Positions 37,646 through 50,073 of a DNA stretch of 64,000 nucleotides are shown here, in pieces. A model generated the notes under the pieces. It had not been told where the DNA came from and did no database searches. It saw nothing but the letters and a program-made list of their open reading frames with translations. How positions within the stretch are numbered: the first letter of the stretch is position 1; the number at the start of each line of letters is the position of its first letter. The translations under genes and the position numbers were made by a program. The stretch spans positions 372,001-436,000 of the forward strand of contig BCIV01000015.1 of NCBI GenBank assembly GCA_001600055.1, written 5' to 3'. This stretch comes from Filobasidium wieringae. Lineage: Eukaryota; Basidiomycota; Tremellomycetes; Filobasidiales; Filobasidiaceae.

Positions 37646-38949
37646 ATGCCTATCGCCGTCCCAACTTACCAGCTTACGTCAGGTCAACACGAGCCAGACT
37701 TTTCGCTCATCCAAGACTACTCCGCTTTCCCCAAGAAGATAGAAGGTCCTACCGTATGGACAGCCGAGCAATACAGGAACTCCCCAGAGCTTTGGCAGCA
37801 AACCTGGACCGAGGAGCAAATCCTGGATCTAGAGAAATCATATGATGAATTTGTCGCTTCGGGCAAGGACATCACTCAGATTACCAAGGCGAGTTTCTCG
37901 ACAAATCTCATCTTTTTGGTCACTAATCGTAAGCTACAATAACACACAGTCGACTTTCCCCCTCTCGGACAACATCACCGAGTTCCTTTCAGGCATCCGT
38001 GAAAAGATCGTTAATGGGCCAGGGTTCACCCTTATCCAAGGTCTCCCCGTGGATCGATGGGAAGTCGCTAAATCCGCCGCCATTTACCTCGCGATCGGGA
38101 CTCTCTTCGGGAACACGTTATCTCAAAACGGAAAGGGCCATGTCCTAGGCCACGTCAAGGATCTCGGAAACGATCCCACTCAGATCCATAAAGTGAGGAT
38201 CTACAGTACTTCTGCTCGTCAATTCTTCCACACGGATGCGGCGGACATCGTCGGTCTTCTTTGTCTACACAAAGCCAAAGAAGGAGGGGAGAGCGACGTC
38301 GTCTCTGCTCACCACCTGTGGAACACTCTTCAACAAGAAAGACCAGACGTAGCCGAATTACTCGCAAGGCCTGATTGGTACTTTGACAGGAAGGGAGAAG
38401 TTACGGAGGGGGAGAAGCCATATGTCAAGAAAGCCGTCTTCTATTACCACGATGAAAGGGTTTTGTCCCATTACGACCCGTACTTCGTCAAGTCCAGTAA
38501 GTCCTTCGATTGGGTTGGCACATAGCAAATGACTGACCCGCTTGTCTTCTAGTCGGTCGTCATGTGGAAGCCGGCTTGATTCCTGGTCATACGGCAGAAC
38601 AGCTTGAGGCTATCGAGGTGCTTGAACAGACCGCTCAGAGATTATCGTTGCATATGGTATTGGCCGTAGGAGACATCCAATTCGTTGCCGATAGTAAGTG
38701 ATGGTCATCTCGTCCACCATTTACGACAACGCTGACGACTTCATGCTCACAGCTCACGTATTCCACGCCCGAACGGCTTATACCGATTACCTCCCCCCTG
38801 CACCCAGAAGGCATCTGCTTCGTCTCTGGCTCGCAACTCCCGAATCTCAAGGAGGATGGAAGCGACCTTTCCCTGACAGCGCTTCGGAGAAGAGAGGAGG
38901 GATTCAGGTTAACGATCAAAAGGAGACTTGCCCTCTCGATGCAGAGTAA
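37646..38949 (+). CDS. Fe(II)/2-oxoglutarate dioxygenase, TauD/TfdA family
   Basis: Non-haem iron oxygenase of the TauD/TfdA group, which includes taurine, sulfonate and chlorophenoxyacetate dioxygenases. The iron-binding HxD is in RQFFHTDAAD. The distal His is in THVFHARTAYTD and the 2-oxoglutarate-binding Arg in RRHLLRLWL. The protein is about 360 aa, normal for fungal members. Intron 1 (37889-37949, 61 nt) joins ITK to STFPLSDN in phase 0 only if a GC donor (aag|gcgagt) is used. Two further GT-AG introns follow. The true substrate cannot be told; many fungal members act on sulfonates or small acids. Confidence 0.88.
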
Positions 38950-40086
38950 TGAGAACATAGAAAGATCCCGATATAGGTTGTATAAGAATAAATCCATCGT
39001 GTAAACAATTGCAATCAATGAGTCAGGCCAGGTCGCTTGAGTCGTCGTTTCCGCGCATGACTAGGTTTCACGTGACAGCATGAACACCTGCGATTAGCCA
39101 ACTATATAATCAGCGCAACACGCAGTTCTTGATTCTACGTCCTCTCAAATCTTTTTCTCCAACCAGGGTTCCTCCTTATAGAGTCGCTTGCTCGCCAAGT
39201 ATTTTGACCCAACGGCGATGCAGGTGCTCGGAAGAATCCAGAAAAAAGCACCGGGAGCAGCCTTTTTAGGTTCCTCCTCTCACTCTCCCCTAGGTTGCGT
39301 CTCGTCTCGACGAGCGTAAACTCTTGCTCCTTGACGGATTCGTTCGTTGTTGTATGGATTAGAGGTTTAGGATGAGCGATATAGTCTTGTTTCAGGTATA
39401 CGATCAATCGATAATCGATAAGCATTCATTTTTCTTGTTCAACTGAAGTGTTAGGAATCTTAGGGATCATTTCGTTTAGCTGCTGCACACCATCTACCAC
39501 ATACTACACAAGGAAAGCAATTCAGTCGCTTGCTGCTGACCTGTATCACACGAGCCAACCCTTTATCATCATCCACTTCTAAGATTGCATTATATACGAG
39601 GCTAAGCAATCCGAGGGAATTCGCGAGAAACAAAGGCGTAATCGTGTAGGTATCAGTTGGAAAGTTCATGATGATTTTATCATCGATCAGGGCCTGTATA
39701 TCTGTATACAGACATTCAGGACGTTACTGATTTGTGATGCGAGTGACTGTACTGCAACTGAATGAGGTGACTGCTCTAAGAATAGCTGTCTGATACCCTC
39801 CTCAATCATCAAAGTAGTTTATCCAGCATATAACAGGAATTTGCTGAACTTTCCATCCGCCTCTTCGAAGGTTTCTATGTAATCTGTGCTTGGGCATGCA
39901 GCGTGTAAATTGACCGGTCTCCCTGCAAGGTATATAGATCGGAATTCTTCTAAAGGTGTCTAACTAATGGATACAATCGCAAAAGTGTCGAAGTAGTGAA
40001 TCTAGCGAAAACGAATTTTGGTGGCCATTTACGGTTATCCTATCTATGCTTGGGTATATCGGCGTTCCATTTCAGAGAATTTGAAC
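38950..40086. other. long spacer with a possible small spliced gene
   Basis: About 1.1 kb between the dioxygenase stop and the beta-helix gene stop. It contains a TCACGTGA palindrome at 39068-39075. Minus-strand frames at 39145-39290 and 39426-39950 look protein-like (see the candidate entry). The former encodes a short hydrophobic, then basic segment (PGAFFWILPSTCIAVGSKYL, then a charged end, stop at 39145-39147) with no resolvable start. Confidence 0.35.
39426..39669 (-). CDS. possible small gene or gene fragment, unrecognised
   Basis: Two exons (39541-39669 and 39426-39482) join through a 58-nt GT-AG intron with a CTGAAT branch-like site, giving 61 aa (MNFPTDTYTITPLFLANSLG... ending PNTSVEQEK). 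Upstream minus-strand frames to about 39950 can be chained through a 59-nt GTACAG intron and a 45-nt GTTATA intron into a longer helical protein, but no start codon is clear. It could be a small gene, the end of a longer one, or a decayed copy. Function not recognised. Confidence 0.3.
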
Positions 40087-42121
40087 TCAGAGAAGAGTTG
40101 TGCTGCCAATCAAGATGGCGGTGATCGAGACTCCCATCACGATCAGCTTGTTAGTATCGGCAACAAGAGCGATCCCAGCACCCTGACTAGACTGAGCGGG
40201 CTGTCCAGCAGAACCCGTCCCACTTGATCCTCCAGTGGTGCTCGAGCTAGCGGAAGGATCGCCACTGCTCCCTGCCAAGGCTGCCCAGTCGAAGTCAGGA
40301 CCGTATGGGTATTCGTCGAGAGGAGGAGCGTCCATGACGGAGAAACAGGTCAGTCCAGGAGCTGTTCCATTCTCAAAGCTCGAGACGTCATCTAGTGTAA
40401 CGTTGGTGGTATTGAAGCTGCGATCGATCAGGAAAGCAGTTGGGGGATGAGGGGTGTCAGCTCCCGTGGTGCAGTTGACAGCATATTTTCCGGCCTATCG
40501 TGATGATAAGTATCATGAATATCTGCGGCGATCAATCAATCACTACCTGGCTCACAAAGCTGGTGTTCCCCATCAAAGTGTTGTTTTCGAGCGTAAAGCT
40601 CTCCGCTCCGGCTATTGCAATACCGAAGACCATCGATCCAGAAAGAACGTTATTGGCGATAGTAGCTGGTCCGGACGACGCTTTGGTTCCGTATCGTTCA
40701 CTACAAAGCTCGATTATCATCAGCCCTAATCTCAGCGCAAAGTTGGCAAGGATTCGGCTCACTCTCCCCACCAAACTAGAGGCCCGATACCCATCCCAAC
40801 TTTAATGATTGCCGAGGTGTTCTTGATACCGGTAGTAGCATTGCCGTACTGCATTTAAATGAGCCATTAGCTAGAGAGCCAGCTCGAGTCAACTCGGTTC
40901 TTGAACGCACCGAATCTGCGAATCCACCGAAAATATTATTGCCTTCGACCAACAAGTTTGAGTAATTCCCTTGCCACGGCGAGTAATCAACCACTGTACG
41001 GAGGACAGCAATCAACACCTGATCCTCCTCATTCAATGCAGTCTGAACATACTATTGATCCCTCCTAACATCACTCGCTGATGCAATCGAGGTGGTTTCC
41101 GTCAATAAAGTTCAATTGGAAAACCCAAAGGCTCAACTCACGTCCGTCACAGCGATATTGTTATTCCTGATGGTACTGCCGGGCGAACCAAAGACAACGA
41201 TCCCGCCATCGGTAGCATCAGTGATGTTATTGTTCTCCACCAAAGAGTTTGCGCAAGAAAGAGAAACTCCGTCTGACCACTATAGCAAGATGTCAATACC
41301 GATGAGATTGATTCCAGCGGAAGCGGAGGATGACGAGGGCGTACGTATTGAAAATAGTCTGAACCGCAGGGACCGATATCGTTGTTACTGATCGTCACGT
41401 TCGAGCAGGAGAAAGGTCCTTCGGCACTACAGAAGGGGGAGAAGGTAAGCTAATCAATACATATCACAATTGATCAGCCCGTTGAGGAGTCGCTTACACA
41501 TGCAAGCAACTCCAACCCCTGGTGGCAAATGATCCCGTATCGTCAGGTTCAATGCCGTGCCGCATCCGTATACCACAAACTCACCTGGGATCGAAACTTC
41601 TGACACGATCAACAATCTGATCCTGGTTCGCTCCTCCGATCTCGATATTCCCTCCTCCCGTAAAGATCGGATTCTCTCCTCTATTTCCATCGATCTGGAT
41701 GTTCCTGATCTTCACGCCTGAGCAGGTTTCACAATCCCCCCTGATGGCTGTTGTGTGGGACGAGGTGGAAGTTATGCTACTGTTAGAACCGGAGACGATG
41801 AGGAGGGCACGGGTATTGGAAGTAGGATAGTTCTCGGTGCTGATTTCCTATGCCAAGGCAATTGCGAGACAGATCAACTAGACGGATCGAGATGATCTAG
41901 AGCGCCAAACATACCTGGTTTGCTTTCGTAAAATTCAATGACTGAGTAATAGCATATACTTGCCCCTCGCACAGGCTGAGAACATAGCCTTCTCCTCCGT
42001 TAGTCAAAAGGTCTTGTAGGCCCGCGGTATCAGTGGTATTCGCCGTGCATTCCGCTCGTACTCGCAGCCCGGTCGTCAGGGCTACGACGCTGTATAGAAG
42101 GAAAGCGATAAACCTTGACAT
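40087..42121 (-). CDS. secreted right-handed beta-helix protein, likely GPI-anchored
   Basis: ATG at 42121, stop at 40087-40089. The signal peptide is MSRFIAFLLYSVVALTTGL, with cleavage probably before ECTAN. The body is a series of short Asn/Gly/Ile-rich rungs typical of parallel beta-helices (GGGNIEIGGANQDQIVDRV, DPRGWSCLHV, GSTIRNNNIAVT, LLVEGNNIFGGF, FTLENNTLMGN), with many N-x-S/T sites. The C-terminus is Ser/Gly/Thr-rich and ends in a hydrophobic stretch (LIVMGVSITAILIGSTTLL), as in GPI-anchored wall proteins. The fold is shared with pectate lyases and polysaccharide-modifying enzymes, but no catalytic motif is identified. The gene is cut by about nine short introns. Confidence 0.82.
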
Positions 42122-43062
42122 TCTTCTTGATGTTTCTTAGTTTGTAAGAATTTGATTGTAGAATTGTAAAACGATTGGTTGAGGTCGTAGTGTCGCGTAC
42201 TTTGAACGAGTGATGATTGTCGTCCTGGTATGGGTATTGGTATGAGAGCTAAAGAGTGTAGTTGGCGTATGTAGAGGCGAATGTAGTAAGATAGCGATGT
42301 CTATGAAGCGATTTGACCTGAATCTATTAACGGACTGGATATGAGAGCGTCCAGCAAAGGGATGAAGACACGGACGAGGTTCCGCTACGACGCTGAAAGG
42401 GAGAGATCAAAGATGATGATGTTATTGTTTATTTTTTGAAACCTTTTCTATCGTCACGGCGCTAGTGACAAATCTCATCCATGTCTTCACCCTCAAATTG
42501 CTGTGCCTGTATCTCACTCCCGCAGCAGCAGCAGCAGCAGCAGCAGCATCACAACAATGTCAAAGTCAGCCTACAGTCATGATTTGTGATTCTCTTCGCC
42601 AAAAACACGTCCGAAGTTGTTATAACCTGTGTCATCAACATGGCCATTGGACCTATGCTTCTATACCTTTATGTAGCGGCGGTGTTGAACGACGCGAGGA
42701 TGACATCAGACATCACGCGTGCTTAGCTGTGGCTAGAGCTGGAGGATCAGACGTGCTCCGAGGAGGCCTACTACGGCCGGCAGTATCGTCGTATCCTCCT
42801 CGATAGGTCCAGGTTGTTGATTGGCGAAATGGGCTAGGCTTCTGGAGATCTCGTAAATGATCCAATAGTGCTCAGTATTCCTCACCCGTAATGTTCGAAG
42901 CGCAGACGATGTCATAAGAAGAGATGCGAATAGTGTCTGTACTGTGAGTGCGTCAGGTTCTGGCATTAGCCCTATGGATACAACGTGTTCTTTCATTCAT
43001 AACCTGCCCCTCTCGACACTGAGCGTGCTTCACACATCGTCCCAGCACATTCATCGAGCTCC
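42122..43062. other. intergenic region with GCA microsatellite
   Basis: Upstream region of the beta-helix gene and downstream of TIM44. It holds a (GCA)9 run at 42522-42548. A minus-strand frame of 87 codons (42733-42996) has mildly protein-like composition but no domain and contains possible splice sites, so it is not called. Confidence 0.4.
42522..42548. repeat. (GCA)9 trinucleotide microsatellite
   Basis: Nine perfect GCA units, 27 bp. It creates a short poly-Ala or poly-Gln frame that is probably not translated. Confidence 0.9.
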
Positions 43063-44598
43063 TCAACCGGCTCGTCGAGCCAACTCCATAACCTTCCATC
43101 CACCCGTCTCCGGGTTATCCAATTCGGCCTCCTCTAGAGTCAGAACTGCCGCGTAGTTGACAGAGTCTACACGGTCCGGTCGACCGACCATGGGTTCTCC
43201 GTCCTTTTTGTTACGGAACAGAGTGATCTCTTGGGTAGCGAACTGAACTAGGAAAACGGGGACTTCGTCCTCCAAAATCTTTCCGGTAGAGATCTGAAAG
43301 AGGGAAACGTTGATAGTTAGGTTAAATTTCGAATTTCAATGCAAGTAGTGCCAGATCTGTTGCTTACATCGACGCTACGGATATCCAATACTCGGCTATC
43401 CGACACGAGTCCCTGTTTCAGGTACTGCTCCAACGTGGCCCAGAGCACATTGTAGGTCTATTACCCAGCAATCAGTTCCTGAAATCTTGAACATGGTCTG
43501 ATATATGTAGACTCACTGCCTCTCCGCACCACATCCTCAAACTCTCCCTGTCCGCATTGATATACGCGTCGACTACTTCCGGTACGATATACTCCCTCAA
43601 CTCCCTTTGGAAAGACTCCATCTGGAAATCCGGGTCCACTCGTCTGATCAACCTGATGACTTTGGCCGTCTCGTTCTCCTCGAACCATCCTCCTACGGTC
43701 GAAGTTACGCTCCTCAAAGTGGAAACCACAGGATTCTCGCTCTCCTGATAAGCCTCGTTCCATCGTTGATAAGTGTCGGTAGATCGTACTCGATCTTTCC
43801 AAGTATTCTCTGGTTCTTGTTCCGCGGAAAGGACCAAAGCCTCTCCGGCTTCTGGGTTCAAAGCCATCCTCTTCCTCTTCCCGCTCAACCCAGCTTTCCT
43901 CAACCTCTCCTCCCTCTTCTTCCGCCTAACTTCCTTCTCCTCGTAACCTCCATATCTAGAGCTCTCCTCAAAGGCTTCTACCACGCTCTCGCTCAAAGCC
44001 TTGTATGCTTGAGTGTTTCGGACGGGAGCCGTAGCGGTAGATACTCCTTGAGAGATGGCAGCGCTAGTTTTGGCTAATTGACGCATGAATTCGGATTCCT
44101 CTACTGCTTGAAGAGCTTCCGTCACTCCGTCTGAGATACGGAGACCGGAGCGTTTCATTTGTTCAGCCGCTTCGCGAAGTTTGGGATTGTTCTTTATCGA
44201 TGCGACGATCTGAGTGGAATGGATTGCGATGAGTGTCTGATAGCAGGTTTAACCGTTTAGGGACAATGTCTCACCCTCGACCGTTCGTAAGCTTCCCTAG
44301 CCTTCTTCATCGCCTCGGAATCCGCCAACTTGTCGACATCTCCCTGTAACTTTTTCACATCGTCCTGCAATTCCCTATTCTTCTGGATCTCCTCTTTCAG
44401 CGTTTGTACGAAAACCTTGAATGGGGATTGAGGTGGAAGGTTGGACCGTTCTTGCTTGCGAAGAGGAGAGGTGTGGAAAGAGCTGGATTGAAGGGTAGTG
44501 GCTGGGAGGACGAGATGGGATGGGATGTGGGCGATGACAAGAGGTCGAACGGGAGTGCGACGGAGGTGAAGGAGTTGATGGATTGGTCGTGATCTCAT
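43063..44598 (-). CDS. TIM44: TIM44, import motor adaptor of the TIM23 complex
   Basis: Matrix peripheral membrane protein that ties mtHsp70 to the TIM23 channel. ATG at 44598. The first about 45 residues are an Arg/Ser/His-rich presequence (MRSRPIHQLLHLRRTPVRP). A coiled coil follows (TLKEEIQKNRELQDDVKKL), then the conserved helical part (GLRISDGVTEALQAVEESE, AAISQGVSTATAPVRNTQ) with a basic KKEER-type segment. The Tim44 domain follows: RVDPDFQMESFQRELREYI, PEVVDAYINADRESLRMWC, then VFLVQFATQEITLFRNKKD, and the terminal GGWKVMELARRAG. Length (about 450 aa) is normal. Three short introns. Clustered CGGACATC sites are upstream. Confidence 0.95.
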
Positions 44599-45630
<1,032 letters not shown>

Positions 45631-46482
45631 TGATACCTTTACTTTAGCATAGTTCATACTTACCCCTTTCGAGGGAATGGGGAAGAACCATATATCTTTC
45701 AAAAGTCTTTCGCTCCTATCTGAACCGAGCCTTTTACGGCCGGCTGTTGCTCGTCCCCTCATCCCTTGCTTGCGATCGTTGTTGGAATATGAAAGGAATG
45801 GGCGCTGATTTATATTTCATTGTTCTTCCTCCTTCAATCCTGCTTCCGTATCACTGCAATACACTCGACGCACTCCTCTTGATATGAATTGGGACGTAAC
45901 AACGATAGGAACCAGCAGCCCGCCGGAAAGTCCGGTTAAGCGCTGGACTGTCAGAGAGAAAGAGTACTGGGAAGGAATACTCGTGGTTTCAGGGATTTTT
46001 GGGGAGGAAGGAAGGGGAGAGGAAGAGATTCGGTGCTGCTGTTTTCATCTGTGGGAAATCTGGACGAACGCTCCGGTTGTATCGGATACCTGCCTTGTTC
46101 GGTTCATCCTGCATGCGAAAGGGGCGCATTGGTCTCGCCATGGGGGACCTCGACCCATTTCATTATACGATATCAATTCATCCTCCGATCAGAAGTTCCG
46201 TTTGAGTCTGTTGATGATTTTGGCTGTTGCTAGAACTGCCAGTCGTGATGTTTGAAACAAAAGGCAAAAGGAATATGTAGCTGGGCGTGAGAAAGAGGTG
46301 TGATACATGCGTTATATCACGGAGGAAAGTGGAGGTTGTATGATCATCTACGATAGAAGGTGCATGAACACAACACGCGAAGAAATAGGTTGATCATTGA
46401 ATCAGTCTGATCAATCTTCAACAGCAACAGCCTTCACAAACACAGCCAGCATCTACAACTAGCACTCTTGATACCTTTCATA
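45631..46482. other. intergenic region, no gene recognised
   Basis: An 852 bp spacer between eS30 and the kinesin start, co-oriented. A frame of about 120 codons near 45884-46255 has no domain and poor composition. The right end should be the kinesin promoter. Confidence 0.4.
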
Positions 46483-49400
46483 ATGAACTCACCTATACAT
46501 ACAAACATACAAACAGAAGACAACCACTCCGGGTCCCCTTCTTCTCCTTCCTCGAAACGATCCGCCTTCCGACCCATCTCCAAAATGCACGACTTTCTAT
46601 CCAAGGATCCTTTCGCTTCCTCTTCCTCCTCTGGCGAGAGGGGCAAATCCTCAATCGCTGGGATACACGTCATGACCCCCCAAAAGAGCAAGCTAGGGGG
46701 TTTCTTTGGATCTTCTAGTCAAGCAGCGGGAAGATCCAAGTTGGGAGAGGAAACGCCTGTTCAGGGGAAGAGGTTGTCGGGAATGCCTAGCTCCAGGAGA
46801 GCCAGTGTGACTGGCCGATCGGAAATGGGGATGAAGGAGGAGATCACGGCTACACCCAAGATCAGAGCAGGGATGACACCGGAGGCGAGGACGAGGCATA
46901 TGCCTCCTGTCAAACCGATCCGACAAGCTCTAGGGGCCTCTACGGGTCACAATCTTAACAATGGGACGGAGGAGAGACAAACGACCGTGAGATTAGTAAG
47001 GAATGTAGTTGAAGATGATCACTACGAGCCGGACCTCCCTGTGTTTCCTACCTCTGGTTTGAACCGTCCGACGATCGATTACCAAGATCCTTCAGCCGAG
47101 GAGAACTTGGAACAGCTTCAGAACGGGCTGGATGAGATGTCACTCGATCAGTGGAACGCTAGCCGAGCGGTGGATGAGACGGTCATGGTGACAATTAGGT
47201 GAGACTCTATGAGGAAAGAAAGTGAAGGAGAGTAAGTATTGAGCAAGGTTCCGAATACAGGATTCGTCCGATCTCGAATGCTACGGAAAGCAATGCTTGG
47301 TCCACCTTGATGGATGCCGGAAGTAGTCGACCTAGAACGATCAGGCTAGCTGATGGATCGAGGAAGGATTGGCATTTCGGTGAGTAATTGGCCCTTCGTC
47401 CGCCATCGAGGTCCTGGCTAAGACCCTTGTTTTCGTCTGATAGACCAAATCCTTCCGACCACCACGTCCAACGCTGAAGCATACCTCACCTCTGCCCTCC
47501 CACACGTCCGGTCAGCAATGTTGGGATATAATTCACTCTGTTTCGCTTACGGTCAGACCGGTTCTGGAAAGTCACATACCATGGCAGGAACGCCACAATC
47601 ACCCGGAGTCGTACCCCTTGCGGTGGAAGAGATTTTCCGCATAATCAAGCGGGAGACTGGAAGAGAATGGGTTTTGAGGGCTTCTTACCTCGAGCTGTAC
47701 AACGAAGCTCTGGGTGACCTCTTGGCACCGGATGGAAGTAAGGGAGAGGTGACGATTTTGAACGGAAAGAAGGAAGGGGAAGTCAAGATCAATGGGCTTA
47801 CCGAGATGGTAGTGACTACTGCGAGTGAAGTCAAGAAGGTACTGGCAATCGGAGAGGGGAGGAGACGAACTGGATGCACCAACTGGAACGAGAGGAGTTC
47901 TAGAAGTCATAGTGTTTTCCGAATCGTGAGTTCTCGTTACTAGTTTTACTACTGGTAGTCGGAATTGATCTGACGCACGATCACAGGTCATCGAATCGAG
48001 AGCCAAAAGCTTGAGGGATGATGATATCAGAGGGAACAATAAAGCGACCAGGATCAGCACGCTGAGCTTGATCGATTTGGCGGGTTCCGAAAGGGCCACC
48101 GATAACAAGGAGAGAAACGCTGAAGGGAAACATATCAACCAATCGTAAGTTGGTGCCTTTCGGCAGATTAGGCTGCAACAGAAACTCATATTTGTTCCAC
48201 ATCAGCCTCTTGACCTTGAAGAATGTTATTTCTAAGCTCGCAGAGCAGAGCGCCAGAAAGACGACCGGTCACGTCCCTTTCCGTGACTCTAAATTGTACG
48301 TGTCGAGACACGCGCCAGTTTGAGCATAGATTGATCCGATTTGCCGTGCAGGACCCGGTTATTGCAACCATCCTTGTCGGGGGACGCAAAGATCTCAGTC
48401 ATTTGCACGATCAATCCGGCCCAATCCCACATCACCGAGTCGCAATCCACGCTTAACTTCGCTGCCGGAATCAAGCGGGTCGTCTTGAATGCCAAGCAGA
48501 CCGAAGTCGTCGATCCTGCTGCACTCATCCAGCAATATCAGAACGAGATTGCTGAGCTCAAGGTAAGCAAGCTGGTACCGTTCAGTAGTCGACCAAGGCC
48601 TTGCACTAATTTGCCGAGTATACAGGCCAAACTTGCTGCGAGAGATGCGAGCGCTCCAGATCCCGCCGCTGGCCCGCGTAGAATGACGGTAGCCCAGGTA
48701 GGCCCCAAGGTTGCTACGACCGTTTGCGACAACACTGACGGCCAACTACTTCGCTAGCGAGAGGAAAGCGATCGTTTCCGTAGCCGTTTGACGGAATTGA
48801 CCCGATTGATTATTACCTCGACCAGTGTGGAGGAAGAAGAACTCGCGAACAACGCCGAGCATCGACCTCCCAGTCCTACTCGGCAGACGATCGACAATGA
48901 GCGATCAACTTTTTCTGTAAGAGGACAGCTCAACATCTATACACTGTGTCTTGACGCGTCTGTAAATTTAGCTACAAGAAGAGCTTTGCGTCGCTCAGAA
49001 TAAAGTCAACGAGCAACAGGCAGAAATAGAGCGCCTGCAGCGAGAGCTGGCACTGCGGCCAAAGAACGTAGATGAGAGATGCAGCGAGTTGCAACTACAG
49101 GTAGACCAACTGACAGAGATGACTCGTACGTTCGATCAATCCATCTCCTCAGCTCTGTTCATCGAAGCGCTGACCCTGACGCAACTTCATAGAGGAATAT
49201 GAGAAGAACCTTCTTGAGCCAGCTCGCAAAGTACGAGAAGATGTAGAGGCGGAATGGCTACCAAAGGTTCAAGCACTTGAAGCCAGAGCAAAGGAGAAGG
49301 AGACTTTCTACAAGTCTCTATATGACTCGGTCCATCACCTGAAGAGCGAACTTAGCAGGTCTAAGGAAGTGAGTTCGATGGTAGCATCATCAACCATTCT

Positions 49401-49776
49401 TTGTCGCTGATCCATTCGTTCTGCCCTTAAGAAAAACGCCCGCCTACAAAGCACCCAAAGCCAGTATCTACAGCTATTACGAGAAGTAGAATCTACGATG
49501 GGTCAGGAAAACTCTCGCTTGCAAGACGATCTTTCCGAAAAGGTACACATGACTATGAGCAGGATGATCTCTGGAGGTTCTCAGGATGAGCTCGGAGCTC
49601 TACGACCAGTACAAAACAACCCACGGGTTCCGAGCGTAGGTCTGCAGTCACTCGTAGGAAAGATGGCAGCAACGAACATGCAGGCCGGTGCAGGATTACG
49701 CTCAGTTAGGGAAGACTCATGTTATGATCTAAACAAGCAGCTGGCCTACGTCGACAGACCTTTGGGTCACGATTGA
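46483..49776 (+). CDS. kinesin-7 family motor (CENP-E/Kip2-like)
   Basis: Microtubule motor. ATG at 46483. The first about 240 residues are a Ser/Pro/Arg-rich, probably disordered extension. The motor domain then starts (VTIRIRPISN), with the P-loop FAYGQTGSGKSHTM, switch I NERSSRSHS, switch II LSLIDLAGSE and the conserved HVPFRDSKLTRLLQPSLSG. After the motor, a neck-like QYQNEIAELKAKL and RLTELTRLIITST segment resembles kinesin-7 members. Several coiled-coil exons follow, and the tail ends at 49774-49776. Its fungal relatives (Kip2, Tea2, KipA) carry tip factors to microtubule plus ends. About ten introns are present. The subfamily call is less certain than the kinesin call. Confidence 0.85.
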
Positions 49777-50073
49777 GTCTGCTTGATGATTGCCCTATAT
49801 ACTGTATCAAACTTAATGCCATTACGACATACATAATGTGGAACCGACTGATTTAGTGATAGAGCTCAGTCTCAGAGATCTTGAAGCTCAGGTACACAGC
49901 GTCCTACACCTGGCGGAGATATATATTCGCTACATCTTCTTCAGGGTCACTCCCAACGCTAGCTTGCAAATGTAGCGGTGGTCATTATGTATGCAAGCGA
50001 GCAATAAGTGCATTAAGTATGGATACATTGTTAAATAATCCGATTGGCATAGTGATCGGTTCCTTCTCATCTA

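Noticed and set aside
39690..39720. 8-bp tandem duplication (TATACAGA) looking like a frameshift in the small candidate gene
   Set aside because: A 59-nt GTACAG...ACAG intron spanning it removes the frame problem, so a transposon footprint or mutation need not be assumed.
42465..42806. Plus-strand frame containing an alanine run
   Set aside because: The frame comes from a (GCA)9 microsatellite and has no other coding evidence.
42733..42996. 87-codon minus-strand frame downstream of TIM44
   Set aside because: Composition is mildly protein-like, but there is no domain, no convincing start context and possible splice signals inside it; not enough to call a gene.
45884..46255. Plus-strand frame of about 120 codons between eS30 and the kinesin
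   Set aside because: Trp/Cys-rich irregular composition and no domain; likely UTR or promoter sequence.
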